Positions 24,759-33,977 of a stretch of DNA of 64,000 nucleotides are shown piece by piece (the stretch's first letter is position 1; each line of letters opens with the position of its first letter). The notes under the pieces were generated by a model that was given only the letters and a program-made list of their open reading frames with translations, had not been told where the DNA came from and made no database searches. The translations under genes were made by a program, and so were the position numbers. The DNA is taken from the NCBI GenBank assembly GCA_963812775.1, contig CAWEWH010000003.1, positions 1 through 64,000 of the forward strand, read 5' to 3'. This stretch comes from CAWEWH01 sp963812775 (GTDB lineage Bacteria > Pseudomonadota > Alphaproteobacteria > Rhizobiales > Beijerinckiaceae).

Positions 24759-25838
24759 ATGCTTCAGCCGGGAGCAACCATCGGCATTCTCGGCGGCGGG
24801 CAGCTCGGCCGCATGATCGCCCTTGCGGCCGCCCGCTACGGCCTGAAGACGTATGTCTACGCCCCCGACGACGACAGTCCCGCCTTCGACGTGGCGACGC
24901 GCCATACGCAGGCTCACTACGGCGACCAGGCCGCTCTGTCGCGGTTCGTGGCAGGCGTCGACGTGGTGACCTATGAGTTCGAGAACGTGCCGGCCGAGAC
25001 GGCTGCCTTCCTCGAGCTGCGGCGGCCCCTGCGGCCCGGCGCCCGGGCGCTGACCATCACCCAGGATCGCTTGAGCGAGAAGAGTTTCGTCGCCGGCCTT
25101 GGCATCGCCACGGCGCCGTTCCAGGCCGTGTCCAGCGAAACAAGCCTCGAGGAAGCGCTCGCGGCGATCGGCCGCCCCGCCGTCTTGAAGACCCGCCGCT
25201 TCGGCTATGACGGCAAGGGCCAGGTCATCATCGGGCCTGACGCCGATCCTCGGGGTGCCCTTGCCGCCATCGGCCACGCCCCGGCGATCCTCGAAGGCTA
25301 CGTCGCCTTCAGCCGCGAGGTGTCGGTCGTGGCCGCACGCACCATCGAGGGCGGCTTTGCGGCCTATGACGTATGCGAGAATTCGCATCGCGACCACATT
25401 CTCGATGTGACGCGGGTGCCGGCCAAACTCTCGGACATTGGCGCCGCCAAGGCGCTCGACGCGGCACGGCGCATCGCCGACGCGCTCGACTATGTGGGCG
25501 TCCTCGCCGTTGAGATGTTCGTTGTCGGACCCGAGGGTGAGCCGGACATTCTCGTCAACGAGATCGCCCCGCGGGTGCACAATTCCGGCCATTGGAGCAT
25601 CGACGGCGCCGTGACCTCCCAGTTCGAGCAGCATGTGCGCGCCATCTGCGGCTGGCCCCTGGGCGACGCCTCCCGTCTCGGCCGCATCGAGATGACCAAC
25701 CTGATCGGCGACGATGCCGGGCGCTGGCGCGCCATCGTGGCGGAGCCGGCGGCGCATCTTCACCTCTACGGCAAGGGCAAGGCCCGGCCCGGCCGGAAGA
25801 TGGGGCATGTGACGCGGGTCTTCCCGGAAACCCGCTGA
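24759..25838 (+). CDS. purK: N5-carboxyaminoimidazole ribonucleotide synthase
   Basis: ATP-grasp enzyme that carboxylates AIR with bicarbonate to N5-CAIR, the substrate of PurE. The 359-aa product has GILGGGQLGRM, VVTYEFENVP, the ATP-grasp KTRRFGYDGKGQ loop and NEIAPRVHNSGHW. The start lies 2 bp after the purE stop, so the two are surely cotranscribed. Confidence 0.96.
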   Translation: MLQPGATIGILGGGQLGRMIALAAARYGLKTYVYAPDDDSPAFDVATRHTQAHYGDQAALSRFVAGVDVVTYEFENVPAETAAFLELRRPLRPGARALTITQDRLSEKSFVAGLGIATAPFQAVSSETSLEEALAAIGRPAVLKTRRFGYDGKGQVIIGPDADPRGALAAIGHAPAILEGYVAFSREVSVVAARTIEGGFAAYDVCENSHRDHILDVTRVPAKLSDIGAAKALDAARRIADALDYVGVLAVEMFVVGPEGEPDILVNEIAPRVHNSGHWSIDGAVTSQFEQHVRAICGWPLGDASRLGRIEMTNLIGDDAGRWRAIVAEPAAHLHLYGKGKARPGRKMGHVTRVFPETR

Positions 25839-25930
25839 AGCAGCGCCCGAAAAGGGGGCCGTCAGTGGACAGGCCTGCCTGTTTCTGTTATTTCGTCCGC
25901 CGCGTGACGAGAGCGCTTTTGGCGCCGTGT

Positions 25931-25987
25931 CGCCATGTTTGCATCACAGCGCCATGTTTGCATCACAGCGCCATGTTTGCATCACAG
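25931..25987. repeat. three exact 19-bp tandem repeats upstream of rpsU
   Basis: CGCCATGTTTGCATCACAG occurs three times head to tail without mismatch, ending 68 bp before the rpsU start. Each unit contains TTTGCAT, a possible -35-like or protein-binding element. Copy-number change here could alter rpsU expression. Confidence 0.9.
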
Positions 25988-26055
25988 ATTGAGCGTTAGT
26001 GAAATCAACGTCAGCGGCCATTGGGGCCGATGACAAGACAAGGTGGGATCGCCGC

Positions 26056-26325
26056 GTGCAGGTTCTCGTTCGTGACAACAATGTCGACCAGGCGCTCCGC
26101 GCCTTGAAAAAGAAGATGCAGCGTGAGGGCATCTTCCGGGAGATGAAGCTTCGCGGTCACTACGAGAAACCATCCGAGCGACGGGCACGCGAGAAGGCCG
26201 AGGCGGTGCGCCGGGCCCGCAAGCTCATCCGCAAGAAGATGCAGCGCGAGGGTCTGTTGCCGTCGAAGCCCAAGCCGGTCCCGCATCAGGGTGGTGGCCG
26301 GCCGGGCGGCCCGCCGCGCGGATAG
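26056..26325 (+). CDS. rpsU: 30S ribosomal protein S21
   Basis: Small-subunit protein bS21, which helps in initiation by base-pairing with the message. The 89-aa product begins MQVLVRDNNVDQALRALKKKMQREG. It has the RRAREKAEAVRRARKLIRKKMQREG basic core and a Gly/Pro-rich alphaproteobacterial tail. The start is a GTG with AAGGTGG about 9 nt upstream. A longer ATG-started frame from 25999 would add 19 non-family residues. Confidence 0.93.
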   Translation: MQVLVRDNNVDQALRALKKKMQREGIFREMKLRGHYEKPSERRAREKAEAVRRARKLIRKKMQREGLLPSKPKPVPHQGGGRPGGPPRG

Positions 26326-26453
26326 CACGGCTCGCGAGGCATTCAGCGGCAGGGCTTGGCCGAGCGGCGCCTTCCTGACAGGAGGCGCCGAAGCATTTTG
26401 GTAATGCGTTGATTCTAAGGGTGCGGGGACTGGGCGATCGGTGGAGGATCGAC

Positions 26454-27329
26454 GTGCGGCAGCGGCAGTCTAGCGAGCGCAATCGGACGCGTGGCGCCCT
26501 CCCCTTCTTGCTGCTGATGGCGCTGCCCCTGGCGGCCTGCGAATTCTCCGGCTCCCCGGCCCCCACCGCAAAGATCGCCGAGGTCGTCAAGGAAGATGAG
26601 AACACGACCGGCGCCAACATCGCCTCCCTGACCCAGGCGATCCGCAGCAATCCGAACGACGCTCAGGCCTACAACACCCGCGGTGCCGCCTATGCGCGCA
26701 ACGGCCGCTATACCGAGGCCGTCGCCGACTTCACCCAGGCGATTCGTCTCGATCCCAATGACGCAGCCGCCTACACCAACCGCGCGCTGGCCTATCGACA
26801 GACCAATCGCAACGATGCGGCGCTGGCGGACTTCAATCGCGCCACCGGCGCCAATTCCAGCTACGCGCCGGCCTATATCGGGCGCGGCAATCTGCTACGC
26901 GCCCAGGGGCAGGTCGGCCAGGCCCTTGACGATCTCAACCAGGCAATCCGCCTCAACCCGGAATCCGCCGAGGCCCATCATGCCCGCGGCCTCGCCTATC
27001 AGCGTGAGGGTCAGCATCGCCAGGCCATCAACGACTTCGACGCGGCGATCGACCGCAATCCCTTCGTGGGCGCCCCCTACGCGGCGCGCGCCCAAAGCTT
27101 CGTGGCGACCGGCCAGTATCAGAAGGCCATCGAGGACTTCAACGCCACGCTCAACGTCGACAACCGCCAGGCCGACGGCTGGGCCGGCCGCGGCCTCGCC
27201 TACGAGAAGCTCGGCGACACCAAGCAGGCGATCGAGAACTACGAGCGGGCGACCTCGCTCGACCAATCCAACAAAGTGGCGGGCGAGGGCCTGTCGCGCC
27301 TGCGCCGTGGCGGCAGCGTCTTCCGCTAG
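26454..27329 (+). CDS. TPR-repeat lipoprotein
   Basis: A 291-aa protein with a lipoprotein signal (RGALPFLLLMALPLAAC, lipobox LAAC) and at least six canonical TPR units (for example AQAYNTRGAAYARNGRYTEA, AAYTNRALAYRQTNRNDAAL, ADGWAGRGLAYEKLGDTKQA). It is probably anchored in an envelope membrane facing the periplasm as a scaffold. The GTG at 26454 is used because GGAGG at 26443-26447 is spaced 6 nt from it. TTG at 26409 is the next alternative. It lies downstream of rpsU. Confidence 0.87.
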   Translation: MRQRQSSERNRTRGALPFLLLMALPLAACEFSGSPAPTAKIAEVVKEDENTTGANIASLTQAIRSNPNDAQAYNTRGAAYARNGRYTEAVADFTQAIRLDPNDAAAYTNRALAYRQTNRNDAALADFNRATGANSSYAPAYIGRGNLLRAQGQVGQALDDLNQAIRLNPESAEAHHARGLAYQREGQHRQAINDFDAAIDRNPFVGAPYAARAQSFVATGQYQKAIEDFNATLNVDNRQADGWAGRGLAYEKLGDTKQAIENYERATSLDQSNKVAGEGLSRLRRGGSVFR

Positions 27330-27499
27330 TATTTCACTGAGCCGAGCGCTCCGTCCCTCCTCCAGAAACCCGCACCGATTGTCGCAGTCGCCCCGTGCGA
27401 TCTTCGGCGACGTTGACGCCTCGAGCACTCCGGGCATCAAGATGCAGGCCGCGTGACGCCGGCAATGGCCGGTCGTCGCCTGGGGAGCGAGATCGGACG

Positions 27500-28168
27500 A
27501 TGAGCGCTGCAAGGAGCCTTCCGCCAGGGCAGCGGCCGGCCGCGAGATTCGAGCGTTTCGGGTTGCCGCAGTTCGCGAGCCGCTGTCCGAAGGACGCGAG
27601 CGCCATCGAGCTCCGCATCGGAGGCAACGTCGAGGAGGAGGTAACGGTCTCGCGCGAACTCGAAGGTCTGACTCGCGTCGAGCAGGTGTCCGACTTTCAC
27701 TGCGTGACGACCTGGAGCTGCCTTGCGCTCCGCTGGAGCGGCTTCCGCTTCTCGGAATTTTTCGAGCGGCTCGTTGCGCCGCGTGCGCGTCCGCGCCGCG
27801 ATGCCCGCCTCGTCGTCTTCCGCTGCCAGGACGGCTATCGCGCCAGGCTCCCTCTCGACGATCTCCTGGCCAGCGACGTTCTTCTCGCGGACAGGCTCGA
27901 CGGCAAGCCGCTCACCATCGAGCACGGGGCACCGCTCAGACTAGTGGCGCCGGCGCACTACGGCTACAAGAACGCCAAGCATCTGACCCGCGTCGAGTTC
28001 TGGCGAGAGGATAGGAAGTATCTGCCCTCCGCGCTTCCGTTCATGGATCATCCGCGTGCGCGAGTTGCGCTCGAGGAGCGCGGTACGGTCTCGGGCCGCT
28101 TTCTTCGCTACATCTACCGCCCCTTCATTCTTCCCGGACGTCTCCTGTACCGGTGGACGCGTCGATAG
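27500..28168 (+). CDS. molybdopterin-dependent oxidoreductase (sulfite-oxidase fold)
   Basis: A 222-aa protein resembling the oxidoreductase molybdopterin-binding domain. The sequence SDFHCVTTWSCLALRWSG supplies the Cys that ligates molybdenum in this fold. PLTIEHGAPLRLVAPAHYGYKNAKHLTRVEF matches the conserved GAPLR...YGYK segment. No signal peptide and no heme partner are visible, so it is likely a soluble, short member of the sulfite oxidase/YedY superfamily. Substrate unknown. ATG 27500 gives the best N-terminus. Confidence 0.82.
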   Translation: MSAARSLPPGQRPAARFERFGLPQFASRCPKDASAIELRIGGNVEEEVTVSRELEGLTRVEQVSDFHCVTTWSCLALRWSGFRFSEFFERLVAPRARPRRDARLVVFRCQDGYRARLPLDDLLASDVLLADRLDGKPLTIEHGAPLRLVAPAHYGYKNAKHLTRVEFWREDRKYLPSALPFMDHPRARVALEERGTVSGRFLRYIYRPFILPGRLLYRWTRR

Positions 28169-28353
28169 CAGGTCGCGCCAAGACTTCCGTCGGGGCAGGT
28201 CAATGCCATTACTTCGCGGACTGCATGGCGATAACGTTCCAGCCGACGGCCGACGGCTTGAAGACGCCTGACGCCACGCCGGGATCGGCAGCCATGAAAG
28301 CTTCCGCCGCGGATGCTCCCAAAAAGTGCGCGGCTCTGGGATCAGATCGCGCT

Positions 28354-29241
28354 CTAATCCTGCTGCGAGGCGGCGCCGACGGTACGCAGTTGCGCGCCCT
28401 CGACGCGCCCCTCCTCCACGTCGGCCAGGAACCGCAGCACCTGCGAATCAGCACCGTGCTGAGAGAGATCGTTGTGGTCGGCGGCGGGAAAACGCACGAA
28501 GCGGCGCGGGGCGCTCGAGGCGTTGAACAGCGCCACTCCTTGGCCGATCGGGATGATGCCGTCCTTCTCGCCATGCATCATCAGCGTCGGCACGCGCACC
28601 GTGCCGATCAGGTCGCCGGAGCGGAACTGGTCCTTCATGAGTAGGGCGATTGGCACGAAGGGATAGCGCAGTCTGGCCACATCGGCGGCCGAGACGTACG
28701 GCGCTTCCAGGACGAGCGCCTTGATCCTGACCTCGGTGGCGAGACGCACCACCACGCCCGTGCCAAGTGATTGGCCATAGAGCACGATGCGCTCGGCCCC
28801 GAAGCGCTTCACCGCTTCGTCGTACGCGGCGTGCGCGTCGCGATTGAGGCCCGTCTCGGTGGGTGATCCCGTCGAGCCGCCATAGCCGCGGTAGCTCACC
28901 GCCACGAGACCGATCCCGTCTTCTGCCAGCTCCCGGAAGCGGCGTGCACGGTTGGCGACCGTGCCGCCGTTGCCGTGGAAGAAGAGCAACACCGGCTTGC
29001 CGCTCTCCGGCGGCACGATCCAGACGATGATGCGCTCGCCATCGGACGTGGTGAGCGTCGCCTCCTCGGCCCGCGGGATCGCCGCCCTTGCCAGATCGAC
29101 GCGGGTCGCGTCGCGCGGATATTGCAGACTGCGTTGCTGTAAATACAGGAACGCGACAACCGCCCCATAGGCGACCACGGCAGCGGTCACCGCCTTGCGG
29201 GCGATCCCGAAAAGCTGCGATGCGACGGTGCCCGTGCTCAC
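28354..29241 (-). CDS. membrane-anchored alpha/beta hydrolase (ABHD12/13-like)
   Basis: A 295-aa hydrolase with an N-terminal membrane anchor (AVTAAVVAYGAVVAFLYL). It has the oxyanion region FFHGNGGT, nucleophile elbow LYGQSLGTG (Ser), acid in MHGEKDGIIP, and His in ADHNDLSQ. The GTG start overlaps the TGA of pntB (GTGA), so it is translated from the pnt message. Probable esterase or lysophospholipase activity. The true substrate and any link with transhydrogenase are unknown. Confidence 0.85.
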   Translation of the reverse strand: MSTGTVASQLFGIARKAVTAAVVAYGAVVAFLYLQQRSLQYPRDATRVDLARAAIPRAEEATLTTSDGERIIVWIVPPESGKPVLLFFHGNGGTVANRARRFRELAEDGIGLVAVSYRGYGGSTGSPTETGLNRDAHAAYDEAVKRFGAERIVLYGQSLGTGVVVRLATEVRIKALVLEAPYVSAADVARLRYPFVPIALLMKDQFRSGDLIGTVRVPTLMMHGEKDGIIPIGQGVALFNASSAPRRFVRFPAADHNDLSQHGADSQVLRFLADVEEGRVEGAQLRTVGAASQQD

Positions 29242-30632
29242 AGTGCCTTGACGATCTCCTCGACCATCTTCTTGGCGTCGGCAAAGAGCATCATCGTGTT
29301 GTCCTTGAAGAACAGCTCGTTCTCGACGCCCGCATAGCCCGAGCCCATGCCGCGCTTGACGAACAGCACCGTCTTGGCCCGCTCGACATCCAGGATCGGC
29401 ATGCCAAAAATCGGCGATTGCGGATCGGTCTTGGCGGCCGGGTTGGTCACGTCGTTGGCGCCGATGACGAAGGCCACGTCCGATTGCGGGAACTCCGAGT
29501 TGATGTCCTCGAGCTCGAACACCTCGTCATAGGGAACGTTGGCTTCCGCCAAGAGCACGTTCATGTGGCCCGGCATGCGCCCCGCCACCGGATGGATGGC
29601 GTATTTCACGTCGACGCCTTCCGCCTTCAGCTTGTCGGCCATCTCGCGCAGCGCATGCTGCGCCTGGGCGACCGCCATGCCGTAGCCCGGCACGATGATG
29701 ACCTTGCCGGCGTTCTTCATCAGGAAGGCGGCGTCCTCGGCCGAGCCCTGCTTCACCGGTCGTTGCTCGGCGCCTCCGGCGGGCCCCGCGGTCTCGCCGC
29801 CGAAGCCGCCGAGGATGACCGCGATGAAGGAGCGGTTCATGCCCTTGCACATGATGTAGGACAGGATGGCGCCCGAGGAGCCGACTAGCGCGCCGGTGAT
29901 AATCAGCGCCAGATTGCCGAGCGTGAAGCCGATGCCGGCGGCGGCCCATCCCGAATAGGAGTTCAGCATGGAGACGACGACCGGCATGTCGGCGCCACCG
30001 ATGGGAATGATCAGCAGGAAGCCGAGCGCCAGCGCGATGATGGTGATGACCCAGAACAGCAAGCGGCTTTCGGTCGCCACAAACAGCACGATGGCAAGCA
30101 GCAGCGCCGCGCCGAGCGCTGCGTTGATGAAATGGCGTTGCGGCAAGAGGATCGGCTTGCCCGACATGCGCCCGTCGAGCTTCAGGAAGGCGATCACCGA
30201 GCCCGAGAAGGTGATGGCCCCGATCGCCACGCCGATCGACATTTCGACCAGGCTGGCGCCGGCGATGCGGCCCACGTCGCCGATGCCGAAGGCACGCGGC
30301 GCGTAGAGCGCGGCAGCCGCCACCAGCACGGCCGCGAGACCGACGAGCGAGTGGAAGGCGGCGACGAGCTGCGGCATGGCCGTCATCGGCACCCGCCGCG
30401 CGATGACCGCGCCGGCGCCGCCGCCGAGCGCCAAGCCGAGGATCAGCAGCAGCCAGGCCGCGAAGCCGACCGGTGGCGAGAGCAGCAGTGTGGTGATGAC
30501 GGCGATCGCCATGCCGGCCATGCCGAAGGCATTGCCCTGCCGCGACGTGGTCGGCGACGACAGGCCCCTGAGCGCCAGGATGAAAAGGACGCCCGACGCG
30601 AGATAGAGCAGCGCGGCGAAATTCTCCGACAT
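29238..30632 (-). CDS. pntB: proton-translocating NAD(P) transhydrogenase, beta subunit
   Basis: A 464-aa membrane subunit that carries the NADP(H)-binding domain III. It has about nine transmembrane helices in residues 1-250 and a C-terminal Rossmann-like domain with VPGYGMAVAQAQHALREM, NVLLAEANVPYDEVFELEDIN, and IGANDVTNPAAKTDPQSPI. The complex uses the proton gradient to reduce NADP+ with NADH. ATG 30632 starts the conserved MSENFAALLYL. The stop of pntAB is 6 bp away. It ends with GTGA coupling to a hydrolase gene. Confidence 0.96.
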   Translation of the reverse strand: MSENFAALLYLASGVLFILALRGLSSPTTSRQGNAFGMAGMAIAVITTLLLSPPVGFAAWLLLILGLALGGGAGAVIARRVPMTAMPQLVAAFHSLVGLAAVLVAAAALYAPRAFGIGDVGRIAGASLVEMSIGVAIGAITFSGSVIAFLKLDGRMSGKPILLPQRHFINAALGAALLLAIVLFVATESRLLFWVITIIALALGFLLIIPIGGADMPVVVSMLNSYSGWAAAGIGFTLGNLALIITGALVGSSGAILSYIMCKGMNRSFIAVILGGFGGETAGPAGGAEQRPVKQGSAEDAAFLMKNAGKVIIVPGYGMAVAQAQHALREMADKLKAEGVDVKYAIHPVAGRMPGHMNVLLAEANVPYDEVFELEDINSEFPQSDVAFVIGANDVTNPAAKTDPQSPIFGMPILDVERAKTVLFVKRGMGSGYAGVENELFFKDNTMMLFADAKKMVEEIVKAL

Positions 30633-30637
30633 CGCGC

Positions 30638-31081
30638 TCAGCCCTTCTTCTTGTACATGGAAAGCATGCGATGCGTGACCAGGAAGCCGCCGAAAATGTT
30701 CACCGAGGCGAGCATCAGGGCGAAGAAGCCGAGCATGCGCGCCCACAACGGTCCGTCGCCGAACTCCGGCGCGGCCGAGACGCCGACCGCCAGGAGCGCG
30801 CCGACCACGATGACCGACGAGATGGCGTTGGTGACCGACATCAGCGGCGTATGCAGGGCCGGCGTCACCGACCAGACCACGTAATAGCCGACGAAAATGG
30901 CGAGCGCGAAAATCGCCAGGCGGAACACGGTGGGATCGACGCCGGTGGCCGCGTGCGCGCTCGCCGCAAGCGCGGCGGCCGCCTGGTCGGCATAGGCCTG
31001 CGAGGCCAGTGCCGCCTCCTTGGCGGCCTCGGCCGCCCCTTGCGCCTTCTGCAGAAGCTGCTGGGCGGTTTCGTTGGCCAT
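30638..31081 (-). CDS. pntAB: NAD(P) transhydrogenase, alpha-2 (membrane) subunit
   Basis: A 147-aa protein corresponding to the C-terminal membrane part of PntA, encoded separately as is usual in alphaproteobacteria. After an Ala/Gln-rich soluble head it has the helices FRLAIFALAIFVGYYVVWSV and NAISSVIVVGALLAVG, and ends with the MLGFFALMLASVNIFGGFLVTHRML signature. It lies between pntAA and pntB with spacings of 11 and 5 bp. Confidence 0.93.
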   Translation of the reverse strand: MANETAQQLLQKAQGAAEAAKEAALASQAYADQAAAALAASAHAATGVDPTVFRLAIFALAIFVGYYVVWSVTPALHTPLMSVTNAISSVIVVGALLAVGVSAAPEFGDGPLWARMLGFFALMLASVNIFGGFLVTHRMLSMYKKKG

Positions 31082-31092
31082 GGCGTGGTTCC

Positions 31093-32232
31093 TCAGGCGG
31101 CTTTGAGCACGAAGTTGGGATGCACGACGTGGCCGTCGCGGGTCAGCAGCGTCGACTTGACGAGCTCATCGTCCCATTTCACCGAGAGCGTCTTCGCACC
31201 CTTGTCGATGAGCGTCTCGGCGAAGGCGTAGAGGTTTTTTGCGTAGAGGCTCGAGGCGGTGGCGGCGAGCCTGCCGGCGACATTGAGATGGCCGACGATT
31301 TTCACGCCGTTGTGGGCGACGATGGCGCCGGGCTTGGCGAGCTCGACATTGCCGCCCCGCTCCACCGCGAGGTCGATGATGACCGAGCCAGGCCGCATCG
31401 ATTCGACCATCGCCTTCGACACGAGGCGAGGCGCTGGCCGGCCGGGGATCAGCGCCGTGGTGATGACGATGTCCTGCTTGGCGATGTGCGAGGCGACGAG
31501 CTCGGCCTGCTTTGCCTTGTAGGCATCGGACATTTCCTTGGCGTAGCCGGCCGCCGTCTCGGCCGCCTTGAATTCCTCGTCCTCCACCGCGATGAACTTG
31601 GCGCCGAGCGAGGCCACCTGCTCCTTGGCGGCAGGCCGCACGTCGGTGGCCGTGACGATGGCGCCGAGCCGTCGCGCCGTCGCCACCGCCTGCAAGCCGG
31701 CGACGCCCGCCCCCATGACGAAGATACGCGCCGCCGGCACGGTGCCGGCCGCCGTCATCATCATCGGCAAGGCCCGCCCGTATTCCGCCGCTGCGTCGAC
31801 GACGGCGCGGTAGCCGGCGAGGTTGGCTTGCGAGGACAGCACGTCCATGACCTGCGCGCGGGTGATGCGCGGCATGAGCTCCATGGCGAAGGCGGCGACG
31901 CCGGCCTTGGCCATCGCCTGCAGGGCAGCGTCGTTGCCGTAGGGGTCCATGATGGCGATGACGAGGGCGCCGCTCTTCAGCTTGCCGATCTCCACCTCGC
32001 TCGGGCGGCGGACCTTCAGCACCAGATCGGCGTCCTTCAGCGCCGCCTCGGCGCCAGGCGCGATCTTGGCGCCGGCCGCTTCGTAGTCGGCGTCGGCGAT
32101 GCCGGACTTCAGCCCGGCGCCCTTCTCGACGACAACGTCAGCGCCGAGGCCCACGAGCTTCTTCACCGTCTCGGAGGTCGCCGCCACGCGGCCCTCATCG
32201 GCTTCGGTCTCGGCCGGCACGGCGATGAGCAT
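31093..32232 (-). CDS. pntAA: NAD(P) transhydrogenase, alpha-1 subunit (NAD-binding)
   Basis: A 379-aa soluble NAD(H)-binding domain I. It begins with the conserved AVPAETEADEGRVAATSETV, has the dinucleotide fold VMGAGVAGLQAVATARRLGA, and the RQD-loop region LSSQANLAGYRAVVDAA. First gene of the pntAA-pntAB-pntB-hydrolase operon. Confidence 0.95.
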   Translation of the reverse strand: MLIAVPAETEADEGRVAATSETVKKLVGLGADVVVEKGAGLKSGIADADYEAAGAKIAPGAEAALKDADLVLKVRRPSEVEIGKLKSGALVIAIMDPYGNDAALQAMAKAGVAAFAMELMPRITRAQVMDVLSSQANLAGYRAVVDAAAEYGRALPMMMTAAGTVPAARIFVMGAGVAGLQAVATARRLGAIVTATDVRPAAKEQVASLGAKFIAVEDEEFKAAETAAGYAKEMSDAYKAKQAELVASHIAKQDIVITTALIPGRPAPRLVSKAMVESMRPGSVIIDLAVERGGNVELAKPGAIVAHNGVKIVGHLNVAGRLAATASSLYAKNLYAFAETLIDKGAKTLSVKWDDELVKSTLLTRDGHVVHPNFVLKAA

Positions 32233-32272
32233 CGTCGGTCACTCCTGGAGAATGCGTAGGCCTTGTAGCCGT

Positions 32273-32422
32273 TCAGGTCAGGAACAGCGCCATGCCGATG
32301 AGGATGAGCACGATGACAATGACCGACCACTTGGTGAAAACGAGAAAGTTGCGGTAGGTGCGCTCGTGCTCGGCCAGATCCCTGTCGGAATGGGCAGCGG
32401 TCGCCTCGGCGTGATCGGCCAT
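32273..32422 (-). CDS. aa3-type cytochrome c oxidase subunit IV
   Basis: A 49-aa single-helix membrane protein (MADHAEATAAHSDRDLAEHERTYRNF, then FTKWSVIVIVLILIGMALFLT). This matches the small bacterial aa3 oxidase subunit IV family, an accessory subunit of complex IV. It sits 40 bp upstream of pntAA on the same strand and may be cotranscribed. No other oxidase genes are in the window. Confidence 0.85.
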   Translation of the reverse strand: MADHAEATAAHSDRDLAEHERTYRNFLVFTKWSVIVIVLILIGMALFLT

Positions 32423-32535
32423 GAAAGTCCCCCTCGAATAGCTCGGCTGATTGTTGCGGGCTTTAGCGCAACGCCCCAAGGCTGGCAACGACGGGGCGCC
32501 CGAAAAGCAGCAGCGCCTGCAAAAAGAACGTTCGA

Positions 32536-33909
32536 TCAGACAGATCGCGAGTCCGTCTGCTTCACGAGGCCGGCGCGCCCCAGGGCTTGTCCTTGCCGTT
32601 CTTCAAGCGCGGCAAGCGAAAAATCTCCGATCTCGGCCTCGAACAGCGCGTGGAAATTGAGTTCCGCCGCCAAGTGCAGGAAGACGGCGCCCAGGCCGAT
32701 GGCGGCACGGTCCATGAAGACGAATTCGCGGGGAATCCTCACCGGTCCCTTGCGTCGCAGCGCCTGCTTGACCTGCCAGACCTCGCGCCGCCCATAGTCG
32801 CCGGGCGCCACGCCGTCGGCGATGGTGCGCACGCGGTCGTCCAGCAGCGGGCCATAGATGAATTTGGCCCAGACGTTGAGGATGCCGATCAGCTCGTCGT
32901 CGATGCCCTTGAAGCCCCAGCTCGTGTAGGCGGCGGCGATGCGGTCGCGATCGCCGTTGCGCAAGCCGGTGTAGAGATCGACGACCCCGCCGACGAACCG
33001 CGCCGGGAAGATGCGGATGCAGCCATAGTCGAGAAGATTGATTCCGCCCGCCTCGCCGGCTCGATCGAACACCGTGTAGTTGCCGAGATGCGGGTCGCCG
33101 TGGATGACGCCGTGGCGCGCGAAGGGATGCCACCACGCCTTGAACAAAGCCGTCGCCAGGCGGTTGCGCACGGCAAGCGGCGCGCCCTTGAATTCGAGCA
33201 GCTTGCGGCCGTCCATCCAGTCGAGCGTCAAGAGCCGCCCCGACGACAGCGCGTCGTGGACGCCAGGCACGCGGATTTCCGGAATGCCGGCCAGCAACGC
33301 GCCGTAGAGGCGCGCGTGCTTCGCCTCGCGGCGATAGTCGAGCTCTTCGCGCAGCCGCGCGCCGATCTCCTCCTTGATCTCACTCGTGTCGACGGCTGGC
33401 TCGAGACGCCGCTGCACCGACAGCAGCATGCTGAGCTGGTTGAGATCAGCTTCCACGGCCGACAGCATGTCGGGATATTGCAGCTTGCAGGCGAGCGCCG
33501 CGCCATCCTTGGCCGTGGCGCGATGCACCTGGCCGAGCGAGGCGGCGGCGGCCGGGTGCAGATCGAAGGAGCCGAACCTGTCGCGCCAATCGGCACCAAG
33601 CTCGGCGATCATGCGGCGCTTGACGAAGGCGGCGCCCATGGGTGGAGCCTGCGACTGCAGCTTTTGCAGCTCCGCCGCATAGGCGGGCGGCAACAGGTCC
33701 GGAATGGTCGCCATCATCTGGGCGACCTTCATGATCGGACCTTCGAGCCCGCCCAGCGCCCGCGCCATCATCAGCGCCTCGGCCAAGGGATCGCTCGAGC
33801 CGAGCGCGCGGGCGCCGACGAGCCGCGCCGCGACGCCGCCGACTTGCGCGCCGACGCGCGCGTAGCGCGCGGCACGGGCAGGAAAACGATTGGCTTCTCG
33901 GTCGGTCAT
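32536..33909 (-). CDS. ABC1/AarF/UbiB-like atypical kinase
   Basis: A 457-aa member of the UbiB/ADCK family, which supports ubiquinone synthesis as an ATPase or kinase-like protein. It shows the KxGQ-like motif as IMKVAQMMA, the Ala-rich nucleotide loop AAAASLGQVHRA, the VAIK-type Lys in LACKLQYP, the catalytic HGDPHLGNYTVFD and LLDYGCIR in place of DFG. The shift of KxGQ to KVAQ and DFG to DYG is notable. A Coq4-like gene is elsewhere in the window (14.1 kb), so both may serve quinone metabolism. Confidence 0.88.
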   Translation of the reverse strand: MTDREANRFPARAARYARVGAQVGGVAARLVGARALGSSDPLAEALMMARALGGLEGPIMKVAQMMATIPDLLPPAYAAELQKLQSQAPPMGAAFVKRRMIAELGADWRDRFGSFDLHPAAAASLGQVHRATAKDGAALACKLQYPDMLSAVEADLNQLSMLLSVQRRLEPAVDTSEIKEEIGARLREELDYRREAKHARLYGALLAGIPEIRVPGVHDALSSGRLLTLDWMDGRKLLEFKGAPLAVRNRLATALFKAWWHPFARHGVIHGDPHLGNYTVFDRAGEAGGINLLDYGCIRIFPARFVGGVVDLYTGLRNGDRDRIAAAYTSWGFKGIDDELIGILNVWAKFIYGPLLDDRVRTIADGVAPGDYGRREVWQVKQALRRKGPVRIPREFVFMDRAAIGLGAVFLHLAAELNFHALFEAEIGDFSLAALEERQGQALGRAGLVKQTDSRSV

Positions 33910-33977
33910 GCAATGTTGCGTTGGCGCAGGCGTCGCCCAGATGGGCGGGCGCGCGTCTTATACCAGCGGGAGGATTC

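Noticed and set aside
28209..28295. Short minus-strand frame ending GVFKPSAVGWNVIAMQSAK
   Set aside because: It looks like a possible gene remnant, but it is only 28 codons and I cannot match it to a family. Left unannotated.
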